Shown: positions 52,361-61,897 of the stretch, one piece after another | Layout: the number at the start of each line of letters is the position of its first letter | How positions within the stretch are numbered: position 1 is the first letter of the stretch | From: Bacteroides mediterraneensis | GTDB taxonomy: Bacteria; Bacteroidota; Bacteroidia; Bacteroidales; Bacteroidaceae | Assembly (NCBI RefSeq): GCF_900128455.1 | Contig: NZ_LT635783.1 | Location: 1,390,919 to 1,454,918, forward strand | DNA length: 64,000 bases | Reading direction: 5' to 3' | The notes under the pieces: generated by a model | What the model was told of the DNA's origin: nothing | Seen by the model: only the letters and a program-made list of their open reading frames with translations | The model's database searches: none | Position numbers and translations under genes: made by a program

Positions 52361-54874
52361 ATGAAAAAGATTTTATTGTGTATCATTTTATGTGGTGGAA
52401 GCATCGGGTGGGCTGTGCCTGGATTCTCTCAGTCGCTGCTGCATCTCTACGGCGACATCCAGTGGGAAGAAAGGCAAGTGAAAGGACCTGTTTGTCTGGA
52501 AATCTTCGGACTGGCGGGTAATCAGTCGGTACAGGTGCAGACCAATGAAAAAGGAACCGGGTATGCACTTACCGTGAAGCGTCCCGACTACACCTTCCTT
52601 TCGTTGATGTTCCGTCGCTGCGGACAGCCCGACAAGGTGGCTTACGTCAACGTGCAGCTGACGGAGAGTGATTCCGTGCGGTGCGACCTGTCTTTCCGCC
52701 CGCAGGAATATATGCTGGGCGAGGTGCAGGTGAAAGGCAGTTCTTCCCGCAAGGAACAGGGGCAGCGTTTTATGCGGGATGTGGAGGAGGCCATGATTTT
52801 TGCCGGCAAGAAAAGCAACGTGACTTTGACGGAAAATATGCTGTTTAACAAAGCGGCCAACAATACCCGTCAGTTGTTCCGGAACGTGCCCGGCATCACG
52901 ATTCAGGAAGGAAGTGAGGGCGGGCTGCAACTGAACATCGGTACCCGTGGACTGAACCCTAACCGTTCTTCCAATTTCAACATGCGGCAGAACGGCTACG
53001 ACATCAGTGCCGACCCGTTGGGCTATCCGGAAAGTTATTACACCCCCAATGCCAATGATATCAAGGAGGTGCAGGTGTTTCGTGGGGCTTCGGCCTTGCA
53101 GTACGGCTCACAGTTTGGGGGGATGGTGAACTTCAAACTTTCGGAGCCTCCGGCCGACAAGAAAGTAGAGGTAAAACAACATGTGTCGTATGGCAGTTAT
53201 GGCTTTTTGAGTTCCTATACCCGCCTGTCGGGCACATTGGGCAAATTTGCCTACTACCTGTCGGGAACAGTCAAGAAGGGAAACGGCTGTCGTCCCAATG
53301 CCGATTTCAAAGGATACAGCGTGTTAGGTCAGTTTTTCTACCGGCCCAGTACGTATGAACTCTACAAACTGGATGTGCTGAAATATCATTATCTGGAACA
53401 TCAGCCCGGCGGACTGACCGACAAGATGTTTGCAGAGAATCCCTACCAAAGCAACCGGGAACGCAACTGGTTCATGGTGGACTGGAACATCCTGTCGTTC
53501 AAGTATCGGAAAACCTTTGAGGAGAGTGGGGATGAAGTGAATTTCCATGCGGTCGGTTTGTATGCCCGCCGCTTTACGGTGGGATACCACACCAAGCGGG
53601 TGGGGTCGCCCGACCCGCTGAATGTGGAGCGGGACCTGCAGCGCGGCATCTTTGTCAACTGGAGCATGGAGGCCCGCTACTTGAAGCGATTCCGTCTTCC
53701 ACGGTCGGAGGTGAAATCTTCGTGGGTGGTCGGCATGAAATACTATCAGGGACGGAATACGGGGGAACAGGCTCCGGGCAGCCGGGGAAAAGGTCCCGAT
53801 TTCACCCCGGTGGAGCGGACTACAGATTTGTCGGACATGAACGGCAGGGTTGGCCTGCATTCTTTCTACCGTTATCCCAACCTGAACCTGGCCTGCTTCA
53901 GTGAGGCTTCCCTTCGTCTGGGAGAGAAGTGGACTGTGGTGCCGGGCCTGCGTTTCGAGATTATCCGTACCGGGATTTTGGGTGAGTTGTCACACTACCG
54001 CGTGGCGTACACCGACGGAACTCCTCAGCTGCAGAATGATGTGCTGAAAGACCGGGTGCATAAGAACCGAACCATCCTCTTGGCCGGAATTGCGGCTTCG
54101 TGCAAGTTGCCCCGTGCCGAGTTCTATGCCAATGCCACCCGGAATTACCGGGCCATTACGTTTAATGACATGCGTACCGTGTCGCCCGGACTGGCTGTCA
54201 ATCCCGATTTGAAGGATGAGTCGGGCTATTCCAGTGATGTGGGAGTCCGTTCCCGCGGGAAGAGTTTGCTCAGTTATGATGTCAGTGCTTTTTTCCTCTA
54301 CTACGGTAACCGCATCGGAGAATACTATCGGGAGAATCCGGAGATGAAGGGCACCTACCACCGTTACCGCGACAATGTGGGGAACGGTATCAGTTATGGG
54401 GTGGAAAGTACCTGTTCTGTCGATTTGTCTTCTTTTGCCCGGGTGATTCACGAAGACTTGAAGCCGGAAGTCTATGCCAGTGTGGCTGTGACCGGCTCCC
54501 GTTACCTGGGGCAGTCCCGGAAGCAGATAGAGTTTGTGCCGTTGTATAACCTGAAAGGAGGACTCAATTTGAGTTTCCGGCGCTTCTCGGCAGCCGTGCA
54601 GGTGAGCGGTACCTCTTTCCAGTACACCGACGCTTCCAATGAACCGATGGACCCCAACGACGGAGTGTACGGTATCTATGGAGCCATTCCCGGTTTTTGT
54701 GTGGTAGATGCAAGTGTCAGCTACCAGGCTACCCGTTATGCGGGGATGGTACTCTCTTTGCAGAACATCGGGAACGAGATTTATATGACCCGCAGGGCTA
54801 CAGGCTATCCGGGGCCAGGCATCATTCCCTCGGCTCCGTTCAACATGATGCTGACCCTGGAATTACATTTATAA
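52361..54874 (+). CDS. FecA-like TonB-dependent receptor
   Basis: 837 residues. The signal peptide ends near AVPGFSQ. A short N-terminal domain is followed by the plug (NNTRQLFRNVPGITIQEG, GTRGLNPNRSSNFNMRQNG, KEVQVFRGASALQYG) and a 22-strand-type barrel ending YMTRRATGYPGPGIIPS, then a C-terminal Leu-rich strand. The G-T-R-G-L-N-P plug phrase and the R-x-A-T-G-Y-P-G-P end are typical of Fe-citrate/siderophore receptors. It is distinct from the SusC at the operon start, so this operon encodes two outer-membrane transporters. Confidence 0.85.
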   Translation: MKKILLCIILCGGSIGWAVPGFSQSLLHLYGDIQWEERQVKGPVCLEIFGLAGNQSVQVQTNEKGTGYALTVKRPDYTFLSLMFRRCGQPDKVAYVNVQLTESDSVRCDLSFRPQEYMLGEVQVKGSSSRKEQGQRFMRDVEEAMIFAGKKSNVTLTENMLFNKAANNTRQLFRNVPGITIQEGSEGGLQLNIGTRGLNPNRSSNFNMRQNGYDISADPLGYPESYYTPNANDIKEVQVFRGASALQYGSQFGGMVNFKLSEPPADKKVEVKQHVSYGSYGFLSSYTRLSGTLGKFAYYLSGTVKKGNGCRPNADFKGYSVLGQFFYRPSTYELYKLDVLKYHYLEHQPGGLTDKMFAENPYQSNRERNWFMVDWNILSFKYRKTFEESGDEVNFHAVGLYARRFTVGYHTKRVGSPDPLNVERDLQRGIFVNWSMEARYLKRFRLPRSEVKSSWVVGMKYYQGRNTGEQAPGSRGKGPDFTPVERTTDLSDMNGRVGLHSFYRYPNLNLACFSEASLRLGEKWTVVPGLRFEIIRTGILGELSHYRVAYTDGTPQLQNDVLKDRVHKNRTILLAGIAASCKLPRAEFYANATRNYRAITFNDMRTVSPGLAVNPDLKDESGYSSDVGVRSRGKSLLSYDVSAFFLYYGNRIGEYYRENPEMKGTYHRYRDNVGNGISYGVESTCSVDLSSFARVIHEDLKPEVYASVAVTGSRYLGQSRKQIEFVPLYNLKGGLNLSFRRFSAAVQVSGTSFQYTDASNEPMDPNDGVYGIYGAIPGFCVVDASVSYQATRYAGMVLSLQNIGNEIYMTRRATGYPGPGIIPSAPFNMMLTLELHL

Positions 54875-54888
54875 AATCAACGCAGAAA

Positions 54889-55866
54889 ATGAATTGGATG
54901 GAATTATTTAAAGAAGCAGTCTGGTTGCCAGTGGCGTATTTGTTCGACCCGGCACGGAGAGTCTTTATCGGTTATCTTCTGATGTCCGGACTGATAGGGC
55001 TTTGCCTTTTGTATTTTGTACATGGAAAATCGTTTGTGGAAAGCTGGAGGGAATTGTTTGCCAAACGTAACTGGTGGAGCGGTTCAGCCCGTACGGACTA
55101 CGGACTGTTTTTCATTGGTTTGTGCTTCAAGGCGGTATGCATCGTACCTTACCTGTCGGTGGGATCCATGCTGGCCTACGCGATGTCCATGCAGCTGACC
55201 GATTGGCTGGGACCTCGTCCAGACGCTTCTTCCAGTCTGTGGGTGGCATTCTGCTATCCTGTGATTTTGTTTCTTGTGAAAGACTTTTTTGTCTTTGTCA
55301 CGCATTACTATCTGCACCGCAACCGTTATCTGTGGGAGTTTCACAAGGTGCACCATTCGGCCACGGTCATGAATCCGTTTACGCTCTATCGCATGCATCC
55401 CGTGGAAATTCTGTTGCAGAACCTGCAAGGAATGGCGGCTTTCGTGTTGGTGACCGGACTTTTCTTTTATTTCAACAATCATCTGGTGGCCCGGGCCACA
55501 ATCTGGGGCGTCAATTCGTTCAGTTTTCTGTTCTTCATGGCTGGGGCCAATCTTCGCCATTCCTCCGTGCCGTTGAGTTACCCGCGGTGGCTGGAAGTGG
55601 TGTTGATGAGCCCTTATCAGCACCAGATTCATCACAGTGACGAGGCCCGGTTCTGTCATAGCAACTTCGGTTCCCGCCTGGCTATTTGGGATTATTGGTG
55701 CCACACGTGGGTACGTTCCGTCGATTGTCCGGAAAAAGACCTGCACTTCGGTCTGCCGGGTCGGGGACTTCATGCTTCGAATACCATAGCCGGAAATTTG
55801 CTTTCTCCTTTCAAGGGATGTGTCAGCATTTTCCGGAATACAGTCTGCCGAAAACATCGTATGTAG
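54889..55866 (+). CDS. Fatty acid hydroxylase/sterol desaturase-family membrane enzyme
   Basis: 325 residues from ATG 54889 (MNWMELFKEAVWLPV); the open frame extends upstream inside the receptor gene without homology. Four or more membrane helices and three His boxes typical of the di-iron hydroxylase fold: HYYLH (HX3H), HKVHH (HX2HH) and HQIHH (HX2HH). In Bacteroides such enzymes close iron-type operons; the substrate could be a lipid or siderophore-like compound and cannot be told. It begins 14 bases after the receptor stop. A terminator follows. Confidence 0.85.
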   Translation: MNWMELFKEAVWLPVAYLFDPARRVFIGYLLMSGLIGLCLLYFVHGKSFVESWRELFAKRNWWSGSARTDYGLFFIGLCFKAVCIVPYLSVGSMLAYAMSMQLTDWLGPRPDASSSLWVAFCYPVILFLVKDFFVFVTHYYLHRNRYLWEFHKVHHSATVMNPFTLYRMHPVEILLQNLQGMAAFVLVTGLFFYFNNHLVARATIWGVNSFSFLFFMAGANLRHSSVPLSYPRWLEVVLMSPYQHQIHHSDEARFCHSNFGSRLAIWDYWCHTWVRSVDCPEKDLHFGLPGRGLHASNTIAGNLLSPFKGCVSIFRNTVCRKHRM

Positions 55867-55888
55867 GTAAAGAGGAAGATTGGTAAGA

Positions 55889-55928
55889 GCCCGTCATTGC
55901 TAAAAATAGTTCAATGGCGGGCTTTTTT
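55889..55928 (+). terminator. Terminator of the nine-gene SusCD-led operon
   Basis: GCCCGTCATTG (55889-55899) pairs with CAATGGCGGGC (55912-55922) with one wobble, followed by TTTTTT. Confidence 0.85.
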
Positions 55929-56033
55929 ATGAGAATCTATTTGTCATATTAAAAAAAACTCTAATTTTACGCGACCGAAGCTGTCAGTCAGTTTGTCGGC
56001 AAAAGATTCACGTTTGAATGAAATGATACAGGT

Positions 56034-57020
56034 ATGATGAAAAGCACGTTCTGTATGCTGCAATGCAGTATCCTAAGTTTGATGTCGGTGTTGGCCGGAT
56101 GCAACAGCGAGGTCTTTATTGATGAATTTTTGACGGATTGTCCGACTGTTTCCCTTTCGGAGGATGCAACCGATGTGACCGTCCGTTTCGAAACCGATAA
56201 TTGGGAAATTGTGAGTTTGGATAATCTGCGGGAAGACTTGTCAGTGTTTGTCACCGACCTGGAAGGGAAGAACGGAAAATCGCTTCCGCTTGAAGAAGGC
56301 GAAACTGGTATTGTACATTGCCGGAATTCTTTTCTGGATTTTCAGGTGGTAAAAAGCAATAGTCGCGAATTGCATCTGATTGCCGGAGAGAATCTTTATG
56401 ACTGGCCGTTTGAGGCCGCAATCAGGGTAGGCAACCGTTACGAAGAAAAGATGATTCAAATTTCTTTTGCACCGACCAGGAAATATCAGGTAGACAGTGT
56501 AGCATACGACTGGAGTCAGTTTTCTTTTTATGACAATATGTTGGAGCCGGTAGACAAAATGGTTGTGAATACCCTGAACAGTTCCCAGCCCGTGACAGTG
56601 TGTTTTTATCCCTACCGCAATTCAGCCCGTACAGTGGAATTTTACATGCTGAGTAACAGTGGAAATATAGAGAGAGAAGCAGTACAGCAATTGTTGGAAG
56701 ATTCTCTTTCTCAGGTTGAGATTCCGGATGTGGTGAATGGCGTGCCGGGATTATATGGCACGAAGGTGCCTTTCTGTGTTCAGGAGCAAAGGCTGGATGC
56801 GGGGCTGGACAAAAACCTGGGGGTGGTAAAGAAACTGGAACCCGGTAGGAAAGTACGCTTGGAAGTCTTTACTGGAATGAAGATGTATAATATACCTTAT
56901 AAGGTTTATCTCTCCAATTCGTTTACCGGAAAGAAAATGATATTTTCCGGGACGCTTTCCAGTTCAACTCCATTCGATTATTTGATAATACCTTTTGACA
57001 TTACCAATGAAGATGAATAG
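56034..57020 (+). CDS. Uncharacterised lipoprotein
   Basis: 328 residues with a signal peptide and lipobox MSVLAGCNSE. The protein is beta-rich (TVRFETDNWEIVSLDNL, VDSVAYDWSQFSFYDNML) and repeats no known motif I can name. Its stop codon overlaps the start of the PagL-like gene, so the two are translated together. A co-function at the outer membrane is likely; what it does is not readable. Confidence 0.6.
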   Translation: MMKSTFCMLQCSILSLMSVLAGCNSEVFIDEFLTDCPTVSLSEDATDVTVRFETDNWEIVSLDNLREDLSVFVTDLEGKNGKSLPLEEGETGIVHCRNSFLDFQVVKSNSRELHLIAGENLYDWPFEAAIRVGNRYEEKMIQISFAPTRKYQVDSVAYDWSQFSFYDNMLEPVDKMVVNTLNSSQPVTVCFYPYRNSARTVEFYMLSNSGNIEREAVQQLLEDSLSQVEIPDVVNGVPGLYGTKVPFCVQEQRLDAGLDKNLGVVKKLEPGRKVRLEVFTGMKMYNIPYKVYLSNSFTGKKMIFSGTLSSSTPFDYLIIPFDITNEDE

Positions 57021-58227
57021 ATTCATAGTCAGGATGTACGTAGGTGCAGTCTGGTGCACTTGCACCCTGTCGTTGTATGCAGGCAGCCGTGACAGCCTTT
57101 CCCATAAGACGGTGCATGCGGTAGGCTTTGACCTGAAGCCGGCCTATGTGTTCCCCACCCATGAGTTTTTTGCCGGGAACAATGCGACTTTTGCGCCCAT
57201 CCGGAAAAACCTGTCGGTCAACCTGAAATACGGATTCAAGTTTGCTCCTGATTCATATTTCGGTCGGATGTATCCCCATGCCCTGCAAGGTATCGGGGTA
57301 GGATACCACACGTTTTTCAACACAGCCGAGGTGGGAAATCCCTGGTCTGTTTATGTGTTTCAGACTTCTCGTATTGCGAGTATTACTCCTCGTTTGTCTT
57401 TTGATTATGAATGGAATTTCGGAGCCTCTTTCGGGTGGAAAAAGTTTGATGCCGAATCGAATCCCTACAACCGGGTGGTGGGATCTAAGGTGAACGCTTA
57501 TATTCATTTGGGCTTTCTGTTGAACTGGCAGCTGGATGCGTGTACTAGTTTGCGGGCCGGAATTGCCGCTACCCATTTCTCGAACGGGAATACGGGCTAT
57601 CCCAATGCGGGGGTAAATACGGTGGGAGCCAGTATCGGCATTACCCGTTATTTTGGAGGAAGTGAGAAAACGGAATGTGCCTGTACCTTCCGGAGTCCGG
57701 CTTTCAAACCCTATCTCAGTTACGATTTGATTGTGTATGGCTCTACCCGGAAGAAGGGGGTGTTTCTGGAAGACGGTACCCCCATTTTGGTACCCGGTTC
57801 CTTTGGCATTCTGGGGCTGAATTTTACACCGATGTATAATTTCAGCCGCTATTTCCGGGCCGGTGTGTCATTGGATGCCCAGTACGATGAGAGTGCGAAC
57901 ATTTCCCGTCATATCGCCAACAGTGTGACAACTCCCGATGCAGAGACCATTAAGTTCTATCGTCCTCCCTTCCGGGAACAATTTGCCGTCGGACTTTCGT
58001 TGCGGGCCGAAATCGTGATGCCGATTTTTTCGATTAATTTGGGTTTTGGTCGGAATGTAATTTGCCGGGGAGCTGATACTGACGCATTTTATCAGGTTTT
58101 GGCTTTGAAGACAGATATTACCAAGAATCTGTTTTTGCATGTGGGCTACCAGCTTCATGATTTCAAGGACCCCAACAACCTGATGCTGGGCGTGGGATTC
58201 CGTTTCAATGCCAAAGGAAGGGAATAG
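57013..58227 (+). CDS. PagL-like lipid A deacylase/acyloxyacyl hydrolase family protein
   Basis: 404 residues. Signal peptide ends around LYAG. The segment AATHFSNGNTGYPNAGVN carries the H-x-S-N-G motif of PagL-type lipid A 3-O-deacylases, whose His and Ser are catalytic. The remainder is barrel-like (LSVNLKYGFKFAPDSYFGR, HVGYQLHDFKDPNNLMLG) and much longer than the 150-190 residues of proteobacterial PagL, but this length is usual in Bacteroidetes. It may trim lipid A in the outer membrane. The ATG at 57013 overlaps the upstream stop; 57007 is also possible. Confidence 0.75.
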   Translation: MNRFIVRMYVGAVWCTCTLSLYAGSRDSLSHKTVHAVGFDLKPAYVFPTHEFFAGNNATFAPIRKNLSVNLKYGFKFAPDSYFGRMYPHALQGIGVGYHTFFNTAEVGNPWSVYVFQTSRIASITPRLSFDYEWNFGASFGWKKFDAESNPYNRVVGSKVNAYIHLGFLLNWQLDACTSLRAGIAATHFSNGNTGYPNAGVNTVGASIGITRYFGGSEKTECACTFRSPAFKPYLSYDLIVYGSTRKKGVFLEDGTPILVPGSFGILGLNFTPMYNFSRYFRAGVSLDAQYDESANISRHIANSVTTPDAETIKFYRPPFREQFAVGLSLRAEIVMPIFSINLGFGRNVICRGADTDAFYQVLALKTDITKNLFLHVGYQLHDFKDPNNLMLGVGFRFNAKGRE

Positions 58228-58252
58228 GGGTTCCCTTCACTTTGGAGATTGG

Positions 58253-58858
58253 TTATTGCACGGCTTTCAGTGTAGCTTCATAGTCCGGTTCGTGGGAGAT
58301 GTTTTTCACCAGCTGCGTATAGCATACTTTTCCATTCTCGTCCACCACGATGACGGCCCGTGCCATCAGTCCTTCCAACGGTCCGTCGGCCAGTTGCAGA
58401 CCGTAGTGGGTCATAAAATCATGGCTGCGGAATACAGACAGGGGAATTACATTGTTCAGCCCTTCGGTAGAGCAGAAGCGTGACTGTGCAAAAGGCAGGT
58501 CCATGGAAAGGCACAGTACTACAGTGTTTGTCAGCCCTGCCGCCCTGGCGTTAAATTGCCGGACAGATAATGCGCATGTTGGTGTATCCAAACTCGGGAA
58601 AATGTTCAAGATTACTTTTTTTCCTTTGTAGTCCGATAAACTGATTTCTTCCATTTTTGCATTGACTGCCCGGAAGTCGGGAGCTTCTCTTCCTACTTTA
58701 ATCATCGGGCCCGAGGTGTGTGCTTCTACTCCCCGGCAAACAACGGTTTCTCCTTTTTCTTGTGAGGAATTGCTGGAGGATGTGTTGGCTGTAAGATTCA
58801 TTGATATGCCGTACAGACCTATCACAACCATCCATAAGATTCTACTGATTTTTTTCAT
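58253..58858 (-). CDS. tpx: Thiol peroxidase with an export signal
   Basis: 201 residues. The Tpx core is complete: VGREAPDFRAVNAKMEE, the peroxidatic Cys in NIFPSLDTPTCALSVRQF, VLCLSMDLPFAQSRFC with the resolving Cys, and GPLEGLMARAVIVVDE. An N-terminal hydrophobic stretch (ILWMVVIGLYGISMNLTA) precedes the core, so this copy should be exported; the usual Tpx is cytosolic. It reduces lipid or organic hydroperoxides with thioredoxin-type partners. It is convergent with the PagL-like gene. Confidence 0.88.
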   Translation of the reverse strand: MKKISRILWMVVIGLYGISMNLTANTSSSNSSQEKGETVVCRGVEAHTSGPMIKVGREAPDFRAVNAKMEEISLSDYKGKKVILNIFPSLDTPTCALSVRQFNARAAGLTNTVVLCLSMDLPFAQSRFCSTEGLNNVIPLSVFRSHDFMTHYGLQLADGPLEGLMARAVIVVDENGKVCYTQLVKNISHEPDYEATLKAVQ

Positions 58859-58992
58859 ATCAAATAATAATTAAAGGTTAGAATGATAAAGATAGGGCGA
58901 TTTTTCTATTTCTTCAAATGGTATGCATTCCTTTTGGATTTTTCAAATAATAGTTGTAATTATTATATGTTTTCTCCTCTATATAAATAAAA

Positions 58993-59022
58993 AAATACGG
59001 GATTGTTTCGAATCCCGTATTT
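58993..59022. terminator. Bidirectional terminator near the end of the galactose operon
   Basis: AAATACGGGATT (58993-59004) pairs perfectly with AATCCCGTATTT (59011-59022) around GTTTCG. On the minus strand the stem runs into a T-rich tract (58988-58995). The galK stop is 105 bases upstream in that direction. Confidence 0.75.
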
Positions 59023-59127
59023 TCATTTGCATAAAATATTTTAGAATGGCTTATTGGTGTCATTTTTTATATTCCAGCTATTTCTTAGAATATTGCTGGT
59101 GAATATCTTCTTTTATGATGTAAGAAA

Positions 59128-60282
59128 TTAGCAAACCTTGTGTGAACCGTCGCTGATTACGACATCATATACTTTCGGGCTGCGGCCGAATTTTTCTTTG
59201 AAGCGTTCTTTTGCGGTAGAAATGAAGGTTTCATACAATTCATTTTTTACCAAGTTAATGGTACATCCACCGAATCCACCACCCATTACACGTGAACCAG
59301 TTACTCCGCAATCAAAAGCGATGTCGTTCAAGAAGTCAAGTTCTTCGCAGCTTACTTCGTAGAGTTTGCTCATGCCATGGTGAGTTTCGTACATCTTTTG
59401 ACCTACTGTTTCGTAATCACCTTTTTCCAGAGCGTCACATACATCCAATACACGCTGGATTTCTTCGATTACGTATTCTGCGCGCATGTAGTCTTCTTGG
59501 GTTGCTTCTGCTTTCACTTCATTCAGCATGTCCATTGTACAGTCTCTCAGGAATTCTACGGTCGGATGATTCTTTTTAATGGCAGCCACTACAGCTTCGC
59601 AGCTCTGGCGGCGTTTATTGTAAGCAGAAGAAGCCAGTTCATGTTTTACAACTGAGTCAACGAGCACCAAACGGTATCCATCTGGGCGGAAAGGGAAGTA
59701 CTGGTATTCCAGTGAACGGCAGTCCAGACGAATCAGGTGACCTTCTTTTCCGAATACAGAAGCGAATTGGTCCATGATGCCACAGTTCACGCCACAGTAG
59801 TTGTGTTCAGTTGCCTGACCTACTTTAGCCAGTTCGAACTTATCAATCTTGTTGTCGCCAAACAAATCGTTCAACGCAAAAGCGTATGTAGATTCCAATG
59901 CAGCAGAAGAAGACATTCCGGCACCCAGAGGTACATCACCTGCAAATGCTGTGTTGAAACCTTTTACGTCAACTCCTCGTTTGATCATTTCGCGGCAAAC
60001 ACCGAAAATATAACGTGCCCAGCTTGCTTTCGGAGCATCTTCCTCGTTCAGGCCAAATTCTACGTAGTCTTTCAGGTCGATGGAGTAGGCACAAACCTTA
60101 TCTTTGCCGTTCGGTTTGATTTCAGCTACCATTCCTTTGTCTACAGCACCCGGAAATACGAATCCTCCGTTATAGTCTGTGTGTTCACCAATCAGGTTGA
60201 TACGTCCCGGAGAAGTATATACTGAGCCTGTTGTACCGTCGAAATGCTTGATAAAGCGGCTTCTTACAAATTCTATGTCCAT
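59128..60282 (-). CDS. galK: Galactokinase
   Basis: 384 residues of the GHMP kinase family. SPGRINLIGEHTDYNGGFV is the galactokinase signature, GDVPLGAGMSSSAALESTY the ATP-binding motif, and GVTGSRVMGGGFGGCTINLV the third. It phosphorylates galactose at C1, the first Leloir step. It is the last gene of the galactose operon after galM and the MFS transporter, 70 bases behind the latter. Confidence 0.96.
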   Translation of the reverse strand: MDIEFVRSRFIKHFDGTTGSVYTSPGRINLIGEHTDYNGGFVFPGAVDKGMVAEIKPNGKDKVCAYSIDLKDYVEFGLNEEDAPKASWARYIFGVCREMIKRGVDVKGFNTAFAGDVPLGAGMSSSAALESTYAFALNDLFGDNKIDKFELAKVGQATEHNYCGVNCGIMDQFASVFGKEGHLIRLDCRSLEYQYFPFRPDGYRLVLVDSVVKHELASSAYNKRRQSCEAVVAAIKKNHPTVEFLRDCTMDMLNEVKAEATQEDYMRAEYVIEEIQRVLDVCDALEKGDYETVGQKMYETHHGMSKLYEVSCEELDFLNDIAFDCGVTGSRVMGGGFGGCTINLVKNELYETFISTAKERFKEKFGRSPKVYDVVISDGSHKVC

Positions 60283-60352
60283 AATGATAAAAATTTAAGG
60301 GTTAATATTAAAAGCATATCCGGCCCTGACACACAGGACCGGACGGCCGGAT

Positions 60353-61846
60353 TTATTCTACAGGAATATCTTTATTTACATTCTTGCAACCTGTCAGACC
60401 GTAGAACAGCAGATAAGCAAGCATGGCTACAATCAGCCAGTAGCTGGCCATATAACCTACTGCATCGGAGATGACTTGTTGCAGCAACGGGAAGATTCCA
60501 CCACCTACTACCATCATCATAAAGATTCCGGAAGCCTGTGCGGTGTATTTACCTAATCCTTCTACAGCCAAGTTAAAGATACCTCCCCACATGACGGAAG
60601 TACACAGACCGCAAAGGACGAGGAATAATGCACTTACTGGTACACGGGGTGTTTCCATTGATTTTACGACCTCAGCAGGAGTTGAATGTATTTCCTTCAG
60701 TGCCTCTGCATAGGGGGCCAAGGCTTCTTCCGACGGATTGCTGACGAATGTCGCAATCTGATCGGCTGGAACACCGGCGTTTGTCAAAATTTCAGAGGTC
60801 TTGGCTGCCGGATCATATACCACTTTCGGCACATTGAAACCCACTGTCTTGGGCGTGAAGATGGCGATGACTGTAAAGATTATGGCAGTAGCGGAAACGG
60901 TGATCAACTGTGCGCGGGTTGAAACTTTTCCACTGATGATACTACTGGTCAGACGACCCACCAGCATCAACAACCAGTAAATTGCTGCGATGGCGCCGCC
61001 GATAGCTGCACCGTTGGTCAGGATTCCGGCTCCCTTTTCACTGGAGTCGGCCAGGTAGAAGTTTAATGTACCCGGAATACCGATTTCAATACCTACATAA
61101 ATAAAGATACCAATCACTCCCAGTACTGTATGACGGAAGCTCCAAGGGCTATGAGAGAATTTTTCTTTAGCTGCATTATCGCCTTTCTTTCTCATGTGAG
61201 GTTCCGGAATAGATACGAAGGAAATCACGATGAAAGTGAAAGCGAATACACCCATGGCGATGAACAACAGTGGAGCCACATCAGACATGGCTGTTTTCGG
61301 AGTCACTGTACCGATGAGCACGCCCACAAAGAGCGGTGTCAGTGTACCAGCCAATGAGTTCAATGCACCACCCGTCTGAATCAGCTGGTTACCTTTGTTG
61401 CCGCCACCTCCTAACAGGTTCAGCATCGGGTTGACTACTGTATTCAGCATACATACGCTGAAACCGCAGATAAAGGCACCCAACAGATACACGATGAAGT
61501 TCAGTTTGATGGCGTATTCACCTAAAGAGAAGACATCCACATCTGCTCCGAAAAGACTTGACAAGTATTGTACCAGCAAACCGACAAAGCCGACTGCCAT
61601 GGCAATCAAGGATGTTTTTTTATATCCGATTCTAACCAGCATGTTACCGGCAGGAATACCCATGAAAAGGTATGCCAAGAAGTTCATCATGTTACCCATC
61701 ATACCTAATGTGTTTGCACCGGCATACTGGTTTTTCCAGATGGTACCAAACGGTGCAGCCAGATTGGTAACAAATGAAATCATCGCAAACAGAAAGAACA
61801 TCGTAATGATTGCGATGACATTAGTTTTTTGTTTTTGTTGCTCCAT
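60353..61846 (-). CDS. MFS sugar transporter (FucP-like)
   Basis: 497 residues with 12 membrane segments. The start TNVIAIITMFFLFAMISFVT, the motif GNQLIQTGGALNSLAGTLTP and the end FPLLQQVISDAVGYMASYWL fit the FucP/glucose-galactose branch of the major facilitator superfamily. A large hydrophilic loop (PKVVYDPAAKTSEILTNAGV, PSEEALAPYAEALKEI) of about 60 residues near residue 340 is longer than usual. Placement between galM and galK points to galactose as substrate, imported with protons. Confidence 0.85.
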   Translation of the reverse strand: MEQQKQKTNVIAIITMFFLFAMISFVTNLAAPFGTIWKNQYAGANTLGMMGNMMNFLAYLFMGIPAGNMLVRIGYKKTSLIAMAVGFVGLLVQYLSSLFGADVDVFSLGEYAIKLNFIVYLLGAFICGFSVCMLNTVVNPMLNLLGGGGNKGNQLIQTGGALNSLAGTLTPLFVGVLIGTVTPKTAMSDVAPLLFIAMGVFAFTFIVISFVSIPEPHMRKKGDNAAKEKFSHSPWSFRHTVLGVIGIFIYVGIEIGIPGTLNFYLADSSEKGAGILTNGAAIGGAIAAIYWLLMLVGRLTSSIISGKVSTRAQLITVSATAIIFTVIAIFTPKTVGFNVPKVVYDPAAKTSEILTNAGVPADQIATFVSNPSEEALAPYAEALKEIHSTPAEVVKSMETPRVPVSALFLVLCGLCTSVMWGGIFNLAVEGLGKYTAQASGIFMMMVVGGGIFPLLQQVISDAVGYMASYWLIVAMLAYLLFYGLTGCKNVNKDIPVE

Positions 61847-61897
61847 GGTTTAAATTGAAAGTGTATTAAGTTATAAATTAGATTGATTTTTTAGGTA

